Of a DNA stretch of 64,000 nucleotides, positions 27,527 through 35,936 are shown in pieces. Each line of letters starts with the position of its first letter. Positions within the stretch are counted from its first letter, which is position 1. The DNA comes from Curtobacterium sp. ER1/6 (lineage in GTDB: Bacteria; Actinomycetota; Actinomycetes; Actinomycetales; Microbacteriaceae): NCBI RefSeq assembly GCF_001742745.1, contig NZ_MJAK01000002.1:338846-402845 (forward strand), written 5' to 3'. The notes under the pieces are model-generated. The model ran no database searches and was not told the DNA's origin. It saw nothing but the letters and a program-made list of their open reading frames with translations. A program made the position numbers and the translations under genes.

Positions 27527-28111
27527 TCAGGAGGGGGCGTGCACGCGCTGCTGCGCGGCGAGGAGGCCGAGCTCCGCGATCGCCTCGACGGCGTCGGCGC
27601 CGTCGGCGAGCAGGTTCGGCAGCGTCTTCTTCTCGGTCGGCGAGAAGTCGCGCAGGACGAAGTCGGCGGGGTCCTGACGGCCCGGCGGACGGCCGATCCC
27701 CATGCGCACCCGGCTGAACTCGTTCGTGCCGGTCGCCTTGATGATGTCGCGGAGGCCGTTGTGGCCACCGTGCCCGCCGTTGCCCTTGAGGCGCACGGTG
27801 TCGAACGGCAGGTCGAGCTCGTCGTGCACGACGACGAGGTCGGCCGGGGTGACGCTGTAGAACCCGAGGACGCTCGAGACGGGGCCGCCCGAGGTGTTCA
27901 TGAACGAGCCGGGCTTGGCGAGGACGAGCTTCGGTCCGCCCGGCACCAGACGCCCCTCGGCGACCTGGTTCGGCGTCTTGTGCTTCTTGAACGTCGCGCC
28001 CATGCGGGCCGCGAGTTCGTCGAGGACCATCTGGCCGACGTTGTGACGGTTGCCCGCGTAGTCGGGCCCGGGGTTCCCGAGCCCGACCACGACGAGGGTC
28101 GTTCCTGTCAT
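27527..28111 (-). CDS. pth: peptidyl-tRNA hydrolase
   Basis: Releases peptides from prematurely dropped peptidyl-tRNA. The 194-residue protein shows the family pattern GLGNPGPDYAGNRHNVG with catalytic H23, N72 in GSFMNTSGG and D97 in VVHDELDLP, plus GGHNGLRDI. Length is normal. It starts at ATG 28111, 46 bp after the stop of rplY on the same strand; the rplY-pth order is standard in bacteria and the two are probably one transcript. Confidence 0.97.
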   Translation of the reverse strand: MTGTTLVVVGLGNPGPDYAGNRHNVGQMVLDELAARMGATFKKHKTPNQVAEGRLVPGGPKLVLAKPGSFMNTSGGPVSSVLGFYSVTPADLVVVHDELDLPFDTVRLKGNGGHGGHNGLRDIIKATGTNEFSRVRMGIGRPPGRQDPADFVLRDFSPTEKKTLPNLLADGADAVEAIAELGLLAAQQRVHAPS

Positions 28112-28157
28112 CAGCGTCGGCCAGACGTTCCGCGGAGTGCCATCTCTCCGGAGGGTC

Positions 28158-28796
28158 CTACTCGGAGTCGGCGTCGACCGGGGCGGAGCCGCCCTCGGCA
28201 CCGGCCTCGGCGCCCGCCTCGGCAGCGGCCTCGTCGGCGGCGTCGTCGTCGGCGGTGCCACGCGGGGTGACGATCTGGACGACGAGCGCCTCGGCGTCGG
28301 TCTCGAGCTCGGCGCCCGACGGGAGCTCGAGCTGCGAGGCGAGGACCTGCGTGCCGTCCTCGAGGCCCTCGACGTCCACGGTCACGTGCTCCGGGATGTC
28401 GGTCGCCTCGACGAGCAGCGAGACCGAGGAGAGGTCCTGCACGTGGATGGTGCCGGAGAAGGACTCACCGGTGACGACGACGGGGACGTCGACGGTGACC
28501 TTCTCGCCACGACGCACGACGACGAGGTCGATGTGCTCGATGATCTGGCGCACCGGGTCACGCTGGACGTCCTTGACGAGGGCGAGCTGCGCCGAGCCCT
28601 CGATGTCGAGGTCGACGACGGCGTTCGCGGTACGGACGAGCAGCATCGTCTCGTGGCCCGGCAGGCTGATGTGCTGCGGCTCGGTGCCGTGGCCGTAGAC
28701 GACCGCGGGGATCTTGTCGGCGGCACGGAGCTTGCGCGCTGCGCCCTTGCCGAACTTGGTGCGGTTCTCCGCTGAGAGCTTGGTGTAGTCGGCCAT
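28158..28796 (-). CDS. rplY: 50S ribosomal protein L25 (general stress protein Ctc form)
   Basis: Binds 5S rRNA in the large subunit. At 212 aa it is the long Ctc/TL5 type: an N-terminal 5S-binding domain (about 1-95), a C-terminal beta domain (about 96-185), and an acidic Ala/Glu/Asp tail of about 25 residues. Start ATG 28796 with GGAGGCGCC upstream. The leader upstream is about 165 nt if the TAGACT box at 28968-28973 is the -10, and it contains a perfect 18-nt palindrome. Confidence 0.95.
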   Translation of the reverse strand: MADYTKLSAENRTKFGKGAARKLRAADKIPAVVYGHGTEPQHISLPGHETMLLVRTANAVVDLDIEGSAQLALVKDVQRDPVRQIIEHIDLVVVRRGEKVTVDVPVVVTGESFSGTIHVQDLSSVSLLVEATDIPEHVTVDVEGLEDGTQVLASQLELPSGAELETDAEALVVQIVTPRGTADDDAADEAAAEAGAEAGAEGGSAPVDADSE

Positions 28797-28929
28797 GGTG
28801 GCGCCTCCTGGTGTCGTGGTCGACGCCGGGGTGCCGGCATCGGGGGGTCTGTGGTGTTGCAACTCGAACGCGTGCACGCGTGAGGAACGCTCCCAGGGCT
28901 GGGCCGGGTCTCCCTACCGCGTCGATCAC

Positions 28930-28947
28930 GGCCGCGCATGCGCGGCC
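28930..28947. promoter_or_regulatory. palindrome in the rplY leader
   Basis: GGCCGCGCATGCGCGGCC, a perfect 18-nt palindrome about 135 nt before the rplY start and about 20 nt after its likely -10 box. It could be an operator or an RNA hairpin in the leader. Confidence 0.4.
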
Positions 28948-29036
28948 CTCGCCGAAGTCGGTTCACGAGTCTAGCAGGGGCTGCCGGGCGTGTCGTCCGG
29001 ATGCTGCGCCGCGGACGGATCTCCCGGCACCACGGA

Positions 29037-29080
29037 CGGACGGGAGGCGCGTGGCGGCGCCGCCACGCGCCTCCCGTCCG
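29037..29080. repeat. dispersed palindrome, copy D
   Basis: The two 22-nt arms meet without a spacer (29037-29058 and 29059-29080), so the whole 44 nt reads the same on both strands. It sits 57 bp beyond the stop of the secreted four-cysteine protein. Core GGACGGGAGGC followed by GCGTGGC. Confidence 0.85.
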
Positions 29081-29136
29081 GCGTCCCCTGCGGCCGCGGG
29101 CCGGTCCCCCCAGGACCACCTGCCCGCGACCGCGGC

Positions 29137-30096
29137 TCAGTCGACGCCCTCCGGCGCCGGCGGCGCGAGCCGCTCGATCGTCGCCGCGACGCGCTCGGCC
29201 ACCGCGACCTGGTCCGGTCGGACGGCGTCGAGGACCGCGGCGTCGGACGCGGTGACGTGCAGGAGACGAGACCACTGCGCGTCGTACAGGGCACGTCGGT
29301 AGCCGGAGGACTCCTGACAGGCCACGTCGTGCTCGGCGAGGGCGGTCTCGGCGGCCGTGATCCTGCCCTCGCGGAAGTTCAGACCGTAGTCCATGAGCAT
29401 CGACTGCGACGGCAGGTCGCTCGGTGTCCCGGGCAGGTCGACCAGACCGGCCGTGCTCATGCAGCGGTGCCACGCACCCGTGGTCGCGGCGACGGACGGA
29501 TCTCGCCGGGCGTCGTCGGCGGCGAGGGCCGTGAGCCGCTCGGCCACTGCAGTGCTCTGCTCGACGCCGCTCTCGTTCGTCCCGAGCGCCCGACGGGCGT
29601 GACGCCAGCAGGCCTCGACCGCTCCCTCCGGCGCTGCCGCGATCGCCGCCGTCCGATCGGGAGAGCCGGCCCATGCCCGCCTGGCTTCGACGTTGGCGCC
29701 GATGGTCGAGATCGCGTGGTACCCGCGGCGCTCGGCCAGGGCGGGCAGCAGTGGCTTCGTCGTCGCGAGCGCCGGGGTCGTGTTGCCGCGAACCGCTGGG
29801 TCGTCCGCTTCGCTCAGCGCCTGGAGCCCCGAGACCGTCGCCCACGGTGGTGCCCCGTCGATCCCGAGCCGCTCGAGACAGGGCTCCGCGACCAGTTCCT
29901 CGGCGTAGGACGTCGCGTCGACCGCCGGCTGCGCGTAGCCGTCGAGCGGCATCGACCACGTGTCGAGGTCCCGTTCGACGGTGGGGCGGACGGCGTGGTC
30001 GGCGGGCTCCGGCAGGCTGTGCAGGACCGCTCCCCCGAGACCGGCGACGACGAGGACGAGGGTGCCGGTCTTCGCGGCACGCTGGGTGATGCGCAT
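29137..30096 (-). CDS. secreted hypothetical protein with four cysteines
   Basis: A 319-residue protein, not recognised. The N-terminus is a signal peptide or anchor (basic MRITQRAAK, then hydrophobic to about residue 28); there is no lipobox. The mature part is mostly helical and has exactly four cysteines, in EPCLERL, EACWRH, WHRCMST and DVACQES, which could form two disulphides outside the cell. The ATG at 30096 has GGGGGAACC before it. It lies 8 bp after the stop of a NarL-type regulator and its kinase, so it is probably part of that operon and might be a signal-sensing or output protein of it; that is inference. Confidence 0.75.
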   Translation of the reverse strand: MRITQRAAKTGTLVLVVAGLGGAVLHSLPEPADHAVRPTVERDLDTWSMPLDGYAQPAVDATSYAEELVAEPCLERLGIDGAPPWATVSGLQALSEADDPAVRGNTTPALATTKPLLPALAERRGYHAISTIGANVEARRAWAGSPDRTAAIAAAPEGAVEACWRHARRALGTNESGVEQSTAVAERLTALAADDARRDPSVAATTGAWHRCMSTAGLVDLPGTPSDLPSQSMLMDYGLNFREGRITAAETALAEHDVACQESSGYRRALYDAQWSRLLHVTASDAAVLDAVRPDQVAVAERVAATIERLAPPAPEGVD

Positions 30097-30104
30097 GGTT
30101 CCCC

Positions 30105-30761
30105 CTAGGCGCGGACGAGGCCGCGTTCGTGTGCGGTGATGACGACCTGGATCCGGTTCCGGAGTCCGAGCTTCGTCAGCACCGCGCGGACGTGGGTCTT
30201 GACGGTGGCCTCGCTGAGGAACACCGACGACGCGATCTCCTGGTTGCTCAGGCCCTTCGCGACGAGCAGGAACACCTCGCGCTCCCGAGCGGTCAGGACG
30301 TCGAGCACCTCGTCCGCACGCGGGGTCTCGACGAGGGTGCCGTCGGCGCGGAGCAGGTCGAGTGCCTCGGTCTCGGTCGGTGCCGGGCGCCCCTCGTGCA
30401 CGTCGCGGATCGTGGTGAGCACGACCTCGGGCAGCGCGTCCTTCGTCAGGAAGGCCGCGGCCCCGGCGCGGAGGGCCGCGAGCACGGCCTCGTCCCGACG
30501 GATGGTCGTGAGCACGACGACCTTCGGGCGGTCGCCTCCGCGTGCGGCAAGTCGTGCCGTCGTCTCGATGCCGTTCAGCACCGGCATCCGGAGGTCGAGG
30601 AGCAGGACGTCCGGCTCCGCCTCCGCACAGAGGGCCAGTGCAGCGGTGCCGTCCGCCGCGGTGCCGACGCAGGTCATGTTGTCCTGGGCGTCGACGAGCA
30701 TCCGCATCCCGGAGGCGAACAGGGGCTGGTCGTCGACGACGGCGACGCGGACCTCGCTCAC
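30105..30761 (-). CDS. NarL/LuxR-type response regulator
   Basis: 218 residues: receiver domain with the phosphorylation site D56 in DVLLLDLRMP, K107 in FLTKDALP, and a C-terminal LuxR-type helix-turn-helix (about 150-215, LTAREREVFLLVAKGLSNQEIA). Its GTG start overlaps the TGA of the upstream histidine kinase by 4 nt, so the pair is translationally coupled and almost certainly works together. Target genes are not known; the secreted protein directly downstream is the nearest candidate. Confidence 0.93.
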   Translation of the reverse strand: MSEVRVAVVDDQPLFASGMRMLVDAQDNMTCVGTAADGTAALALCAEAEPDVLLLDLRMPVLNGIETTARLAARGGDRPKVVVLTTIRRDEAVLAALRAGAAAFLTKDALPEVVLTTIRDVHEGRPAPTETEALDLLRADGTLVETPRADEVLDVLTAREREVFLLVAKGLSNQEIASSVFLSEATVKTHVRAVLTKLGLRNRIQVVITAHERGLVRA

Positions 30762-31960
30762 CGGGTGCCCTCGGTGGACAGCCACCCGGTGACGACGAAC
30801 TCGTCCGGTTCGTCGCCGACGCCCGCGCGGAGCCACCCGCCCGCGAGACGGGCACGCTCCCGCATGCCGTCGACGCCGGACCCCACGCCGTCGAGCCGGA
30901 CGAGCGGTGCATCGCCGCGCGAGGTCACGACGATCCCGAGGCCGGCTCCGCGCCAGTCGAGCACGACCCGCGCTGTCGCGGTCCGGCCCTGGTGCTTGAG
31001 CACGTTCGTGAGGCTCTCCTGCACGATGCGGTGCACGGCACCGCCGACGGCGGTCCCGAGCGACACCGGGTCGCCGTGCTGCTCGAAGGACGCCCGCATC
31101 CCGAGCTCGCGCATGTCCTCGACCAGGTCGGGGACGTCCGCCAGCCCGTGCACGGCGTCCGGCCCGGAGCCCTGGATCCGTTCGACGAGCGACCGCACGT
31201 CGCCGAGGGCGTTCCTGCTCACGTCGGCGATGTCGCGGAGGGCGGTCGCCGTCGGACCGTCCGGACCCGCGACGGCCGCGGCGCCCTGGGCCTGCGACAC
31301 GACCACGGCGAGCGAGTGCGCGAGCGAGTCGTGCACGTCGCGGGCGATGCGCGCTCGGTCCTGCTCCGCACGGAGTTCGGCCGTGGTGACCTCGGTCTCC
31401 CGCTCGGCCTCGACGACGCGGACGCGGGCGAGGCCGATCCGCCACGCGGCACCGACCGCGACGCCGACCGCCCACGCGATCCCGCTCGCGCCGGCGAGCG
31501 CCAGGGTCAGCAGGACGACGTCGTTCCGGGTGCCCGAGCGCGAGGCCGTCCAGTTCCCCCACACGTCGGGGTCGGCCACGGTCGGCACCGCCATGGCCCA
31601 CGCCGCGGCGGCGCTGGCGACCCCGAGGACGGGCACCGCGAGCCAGCGCAGCAGCCCCGATCGGCCGGCACCGACGAGACCGACGACGATCGCGACGGCC
31701 AGGTAGGTCGGCCACGTCGTGTCCCGCGGTCCGGGCAGCAGGTGCAGCGCCTGGAGCAGCGGCACGACCACGACGAGCCCGAGCGCCGTGGCGGGCATCC
31801 AGTTCGCCAGACCGATCGCGACCGCGAAGGCGCTGACGACGAGCACGTGGCCGGTCAGGTCGCTGCGGCCGGCCTCCGCGACGATCCACAGCACCAGGTA
31901 CACGGCGCCCGCGGCGGGAGCCAGGAGGTGCCGTGCCCGGCGGCGGAGGAAGGAGGTCAT
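30758..31960 (-). CDS. sensor histidine kinase (HisKA_3 type)
   Basis: 400 residues. About six N-terminal transmembrane helices (residues 12-175) with little extracytoplasmic sequence, then the dimerisation segment with the phosphoacceptor H210 in ARDVHDSLAHS, and a HATPase_c domain whose N-box is ESLTNVLKHQ and whose G-box is GVGSGVDGMRERA. With such short loops the signal is probably sensed within or at the membrane. The ATG at 31960 is preceded by TACGCT (31968-31973) at 7 nt, consistent with a leaderless message. Confidence 0.93.
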   Translation of the reverse strand: MTSFLRRRARHLLAPAAGAVYLVLWIVAEAGRSDLTGHVLVVSAFAVAIGLANWMPATALGLVVVVPLLQALHLLPGPRDTTWPTYLAVAIVVGLVGAGRSGLLRWLAVPVLGVASAAAAWAMAVPTVADPDVWGNWTASRSGTRNDVVLLTLALAGASGIAWAVGVAVGAAWRIGLARVRVVEAERETEVTTAELRAEQDRARIARDVHDSLAHSLAVVVSQAQGAAAVAGPDGPTATALRDIADVSRNALGDVRSLVERIQGSGPDAVHGLADVPDLVEDMRELGMRASFEQHGDPVSLGTAVGGAVHRIVQESLTNVLKHQGRTATARVVLDWRGAGLGIVVTSRGDAPLVRLDGVGSGVDGMRERARLAGGWLRAGVGDEPDEFVVTGWLSTEGTR

Positions 31961-32042
31961 GTCGGCGAGCGTAGGGCGGGCGTCGCGGCCGGAGCGACCG
32001 GGCGGCGACGCTTTCATCCGAGGGGATGAGGCCCGACCTGCG

Positions 32043-32957
32043 TCAGCGACCGACGTCGCGACGGTGCCGCTGCGCGGCCCGCAGCAGCTCCCGGGCGCGG
32101 TCGCTCGCGGCCTCCGCCTCGTCGCGGGTCCGCTCGGCACGTCCGACCGCAGCCGTCGCCTCGGCGAGCTGCCGTTCGAGGTCCGAGCGGTGGTCCTCGG
32201 CCGCCTCGAGCTCGGACTCCGCGGCATCGAGCGCGGCGTCGGCATCGCGGGACTCGCTCCGCGCCACCGACTCGGCCTCGCGGGCGGCGCGGCGTTCCGC
32301 CGTCGGATCGGCCGTCGGCGTCGGCTGTTCCTCCGGCTCCGGCTCCGGTTCCGCTCGCGGTCCGGAGTCCGGCCTGGAGGCGCGGCTCGCCTTCCGCGTC
32401 CGCCTCGCGCTGGTGATCGGGATGGGTTCGGCGTCGGTGCCGGACCACGCGTCGGGGACGGCGTCCGGGTCGGCGAGCGCGCCGTCGAGGTCGACCGCCT
32501 CGAACCCGGCGCTCTCGAGGGGTCGGACGAGCAGTCCCGAGCGGACCGCGGCGCCGGCGTGCGGATCCGTCATCGCTGCCTCGATCGTGGCGCGGACCTG
32601 GTCGAGCACCGCCGACGTCGCCGGGTGTCCGGCGTCCGAGGCCAGGTCGGCGCCGGCCTGCGCGAGTGCCGTCACGACCGCGGCGCGCTGCTGCCGGAGC
32701 TGCCGGATCGCCGCGGGGTCCGCGTCGGCCTGTGCCTGCCGGATCGCCGGGCCCAGGTCCACGGCCTCGTCGAGGGCGCCCTCGTGCGCGAGCAGGTCGA
32801 CCACCCAGGCAGCGGGCGCGGGCTTCCGCAGGCCACCGATCCTGGTGGCGAGCGCCCGGTCGTCCTTCCGCGCCGCACGCTGTCGCGCAGTGCGCTCGCG
32901 CACGAAGTCCGCGGGCGCGACGAGCAGCAGTCCCCTCGCCACCTCCGCGAACTCCAC
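32043..32957 (-). CDS. hypothetical coiled-coil protein
   Basis: A 304-residue cytoplasmic protein from GTG 32957, not recognised. The N-terminal half is helical and contains VRERTARQRAARKDDRALATRIGGLRKPAPAAWVVD, a pattern seen in a family of actinobacterial proteins of unknown role. A Pro/Glu-rich linker (about 185-215) follows, then a long heptad-like coiled coil rich in Ala, Glu and Arg to the C-terminus. It has no membrane segment. It stands between the first two-component operon and manD without clear ties to either. Confidence 0.7.
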   Translation of the reverse strand: MEFAEVARGLLLVAPADFVRERTARQRAARKDDRALATRIGGLRKPAPAAWVVDLLAHEGALDEAVDLGPAIRQAQADADPAAIRQLRQQRAAVVTALAQAGADLASDAGHPATSAVLDQVRATIEAAMTDPHAGAAVRSGLLVRPLESAGFEAVDLDGALADPDAVPDAWSGTDAEPIPITSARRTRKASRASRPDSGPRAEPEPEPEEQPTPTADPTAERRAAREAESVARSESRDADAALDAAESELEAAEDHRSDLERQLAEATAAVGRAERTRDEAEAASDRARELLRAAQRHRRDVGR

Positions 32958-32988
32958 GCACCCAGCATGCCCGGCGCTCCGGGAGCCG

Positions 32989-34353
32989 CTACCAGTCGTG
33001 GACGGTCCCGTCGGCCAGGCGGTTGAACGGCAGGTACGCCTGCTCGTAGGGGTACTTCCCGGCCTCGTCGACGTCGAGCGTCACGCCGAGACCCGGCTCG
33101 TCGCCGGGGTGCAGGAAGCCGTCCCTGAACGTGAAGGTCTGCCGGAACACCTGGTTCGTCCGCGGCCCGTGCTGCATGTACTCCTGGATGCCGAAGTTGT
33201 GGATCGCGAGGCCGAGGTGCATCTGCGCCGCCAGGCCGACGGGCGAGATGTCGGTCGGTCCGTGGAAGCCGGACCTGACCTGGTAGAGCGCGGCGTAGTC
33301 CATGGTCTTCCGCAGCGGGGTGATGCCGCCCATGTGGGTGACGGCCCCGCGGACGTAGTCGATGAGCTGGTCGCGGATGATGTCCTTGAAGTCCCAGATC
33401 GTGTTGAAGACCTCGCCGATCGCGAGCGGCGTCGTGGTGTGCTGGCGGACGAGCTTCAGCGCCTCCTGGTTCTCGGCGGGGGTGCAGTCCTCGAGCCAGA
33501 ACAGGTCGTACGGCTCGAGCGACTTGCCGAGCTTGGCGGCCTGCAGCGGGGTCATCCGGTGGTGTCCGTCGTGCAGGAGCGGCAGCTCGGGGCCGAACTC
33601 GTTCCGCACCGCCTCGAACACCGTCGGCACGTGCCGGAGGTACGCGCGGGTGTCCCAGTCCTCCATCGCCGGGAACGCCCCGCGCTGTGCCGGCTCGAAG
33701 TCGTAGCGGACGCCCGCGTTCCCCGCGGTCGTCCTGTTGGAGGCGATGCCGTAGATGCTCTCGAGCCCGGGGACGCCGGTCTGGACCCGGATGGAGCGGT
33801 AGCCCTCCTCCTGGTGCTCGCGGATCGAGTCGAACAGCTCGGGCAGCTCCTTGCCGGAGGCGTGCCCGTACGCCATGAGCCCGGTCCGGGAGGCGCCGCC
33901 GAGCAGCTGGTAGAGCGGCATGCCGGCGACCCTGGCCTTGATGTCCCACAGCGCCATGTCGACCGCGGCGATCGCGGCCATCGTGACCGGACCCCGTCGC
34001 CAGTACGACGAGCGGTACAGGAACTGCCAGGCGTCCTCGATGCGCCCGGCGTCGCGACCCGCGAGCAGCGGGACGACGTGCTCGGTCAGGTACGCCGCGA
34101 CGGCGAGCTCCCGACCGTTGAGCGTGGCGTCGCCGAGCCCGGTGACGCCGTCGACGGTCGTGATCCGCAGCGTGACGAAGTTCCGGTCCGGGCTCGTCAC
34201 GACGACCTCGGCCCGGTCGATCAGCTGGCCGCGGTCGGTCGAGGCCCAGGTGTCCGGCCGCCCCGTCCCCGCGCCGCTCGCCGATCCCCCGTCTCCCGCG
34301 CCGGGGAGCGGTGCGGCCGGGTCCGTGGTGCTCGCGTGGCTGGCGTCGGTCAT
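32989..34353 (-). CDS. mannonate dehydratase-type enolase superfamily enzyme (ManD/RspA)
   Basis: Dehydrates an acid sugar such as D-mannonate to 2-keto-3-deoxygluconate; members range from efficient mannonate dehydratases to weak generalists, so the true substrate is open. The 454-residue chain has a low-complexity N-terminus of about 40 residues, then the family fold: [25 protein letters not shown], the loop [10 protein letters not shown], the metal-ligand region LLHDGHHRM and [10 protein letters not shown], and [14 protein letters not shown]. The ATG at 34353 has GGAGTTCC at 8 nt. No other glucuronate-pathway genes are adjacent; gluconate genes lie 3 kb away. Confidence 0.88.
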   Translation of the reverse strand: MTDASHASTTDPAAPLPGAGDGGSASGAGTGRPDTWASTDRGQLIDRAEVVVTSPDRNFVTLRITTVDGVTGLGDATLNGRELAVAAYLTEHVVPLLAGRDAGRIEDAWQFLYRSSYWRRGPVTMAAIAAVDMALWDIKARVAGMPLYQLLGGASRTGLMAYGHASGKELPELFDSIREHQEEGYRSIRVQTGVPGLESIYGIASNRTTAGNAGVRYDFEPAQRGAFPAMEDWDTRAYLRHVPTVFEAVRNEFGPELPLLHDGHHRMTPLQAAKLGKSLEPYDLFWLEDCTPAENQEALKLVRQHTTTPLAIGEVFNTIWDFKDIIRDQLIDYVRGAVTHMGGITPLRKTMDYAALYQVRSGFHGPTDISPVGLAAQMHLGLAIHNFGIQEYMQHGPRTNQVFRQTFTFRDGFLHPGDEPGLGVTLDVDEAGKYPYEQAYLPFNRLADGTVHDW

Positions 34354-34574
34354 GCGGGGAACTCCTTCGTCGGCGGACCGCGGAGCGTACCGCGGCGGTG
34401 CGGGTGCGGTCACGGCGAGCGCGACGTGCACGTCGAGTCTGCCCCGGGGGCGCCGGGATCGCCACGGAGTGGAGCGTCGTACGCAAGGCAGGAGCGGCGG
34501 GCATCGGACTGTCCGACGTGGATCCGTGGTGACCGGCAGCGGTCCGGGCGCGGCCGCGCGGTAACGTCGCGGGT

Positions 34575-35228
34575 GTGCACGAGGACCCCGCGGACCCGCT
34601 CCCCGTCGACCGTGGGGACCGCGCTCGCCGAGCCGGACGCCCGGTCGTCGAGGCCTACAGCGACCGAGCCGACGAGTACGCGCAGGTGCTCGGCTCGATG
34701 CACGCCGTGCACCCGGCGGACCGGTCGCTCGTCGAGTCGTGGGCGGACGGGGTCACCGGCACGGTCCTGGACGCCGGGTGCGGCCCGGGGCACTGGACGG
34801 CGCACCTCGCCGGACGGGGGCACCCGGTCGTCGGTCTCGACAGCGTGCCGCGCTTCGTCGAGCTCGCCCGCGCGGCGGCACCGGACGTCGACTTCCGGGT
34901 GGGCTCCTTCGAAACCACCGGGCTGCCGGGCGACTCGATCGGCGGAGTGCTCTCCTGGTACTCGCTCGTGCACCACGCCCCCGACCGTGTCCCGGGAGCG
35001 CTGGCCGAGTTCCGCCGGGTCCTCGTGCCCGGAGGCGGCTTGCTGGTCGGGTTCTTCACGGGCGAGGCGCTCGAGCCGTTCGACCACGCCGTGACGACCG
35101 CCCACCGCTGGCCCGTGGCGCAGATGGTCGACGTCCTCGACGGCGCCGGGTTCACGGTCGTCGACGTGCAGCAGCGGACCGACCCCGGCGTGCGTCCGCA
35201 CGCGGCCGTGTCCGCCGTCCGCAGGTGA
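34575..35228 (+). CDS. class I SAM-dependent methyltransferase
   Basis: 217 residues with the Methyltransf_11/25 fold: motif [17 protein letters not shown] (residues about 63-78), motif II with VVGLDS, and the post-motif region [14 protein letters not shown] and [12 protein letters not shown]. The substrate is unknown. The GTG at 34575 lies 7 nt after TAACGT (34562-34567) and has no ribosome binding site, suggesting leaderless expression. It converges with the second two-component operon; its TGA and the regulator's stop codon are adjacent. Confidence 0.88.
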   Translation: MHEDPADPLPVDRGDRARRAGRPVVEAYSDRADEYAQVLGSMHAVHPADRSLVESWADGVTGTVLDAGCGPGHWTAHLAGRGHPVVGLDSVPRFVELARAAAPDVDFRVGSFETTGLPGDSIGGVLSWYSLVHHAPDRVPGALAEFRRVLVPGGGLLVGFFTGEALEPFDHAVTTAHRWPVAQMVDVLDGAGFTVVDVQQRTDPGVRPHAAVSAVRR

Positions 35229-35936
35229 TCAGGGCTGCCATCCGGGCGTGACGAGTCCGGTCTCGTAGGCGAAGACCACGAGCTGCGCACGGTCGCGCGC
35301 CCCGAGCTTGATCATCGCGCGGGAGACGTGGGTCTTCGTGGTCGTCGGGCTGACGAAGAGGCGCTCGGCGATCTCCGTGTTGGTCAGTCCCAGCGCGACG
35401 AGCTGCATGACCTGGCGCTCCCGTTCGGTGAGGGCGTCGAGCGCCGGCGCCAGCGAGGACGGCTTCGCGTGGGTGGCGTACGCGGCGACGAGGGAACGGG
35501 TGGCACCGGGTGAGAGCAGCGACTCCCCCGCGTGCACGGTGCGGACGGCCCGGAGCAGCTCGGCCGGCTCGGTGTCCTTCACGAGGAACCCCGCTGCGCC
35601 GCCGCGGATCGCCTCGAAGACGTAGGAGTCCTCCTCGAACGTGGTGAGGATCACGACGTGCACGGCGTCGAGATCGGGGTCGGCGGAGATGCGCTGCGTC
35701 GCGGCGAGCCCGTCGGTGCCCGGCATCCGGATGTCCATGAGGACGACGTCGGGACGTTCCCGGCGGACGGCCTCGACGGCGGCGTCCCCGTCGCCCGCCT
35801 CACCGACGACCGTCATGCCGGGCTCGGCCTCGACGAGCGCCCGGAGGCCCGCCCGGACGAGCACCTGGTCGTCGACCAGCACGACCCGGATCGGGTCCTC
35901 CGCCGAGCTCGTCGTCGGACTCGTCGTCGGGCTCAT
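35229..35936 (-). CDS. NarL/LuxR-type response regulator
   Basis: 235 residues: receiver with D68 in DVVLMDIRMP and the Lys in FLVKDTEP, and a C-terminal LuxR-type helix-turn-helix beginning LTERERQVMQLVALGLTNTEIAERL. An extra Ser/Thr-rich stretch of about 13 residues precedes the receiver. The ATG overlaps the TGA of the kinase upstream (ATGA). The regulator shares its general layout with the one at 30 kb but is clearly a different gene. Confidence 0.93.
   Translation of the reverse strand: MSPTTSPTTSSAEDPIRVVLVDDQVLVRAGLRALVEAEPGMTVVGEAGDGDAAVEAVRRERPDVVLMDIRMPGTDGLAATQRISADPDLDAVHVVILTTFEEDSYVFEAIRGGAAGFLVKDTEPAELLRAVRTVHAGESLLSPGATRSLVAAYATHAKPSSLAPALDALTERERQVMQLVALGLTNTEIAERLFVSPTTTKTHVSRAMIKLGARDRAQLVVFAYETGLVTPGWQP

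Larger units (their letters stand above)
28797..29136. other. intergenic region upstream of rplY
   Basis: 340 bp without a credible gene. On the minus strand it holds a TAGACT box (28968-28973), a long rplY leader with a central palindrome (28930-28947), and, towards the neighbouring gene's stop codon, palindrome D. Nothing else stands out. Confidence 0.7.

Noticed and set aside
22244..28270. A 6-kb stop-free plus-strand frame opposite mfd, the propeller protein gene and pth
   Set aside because: It is antisense to several well-recognised genes, has no family resemblance, and open antisense frames are expected at this GC content.
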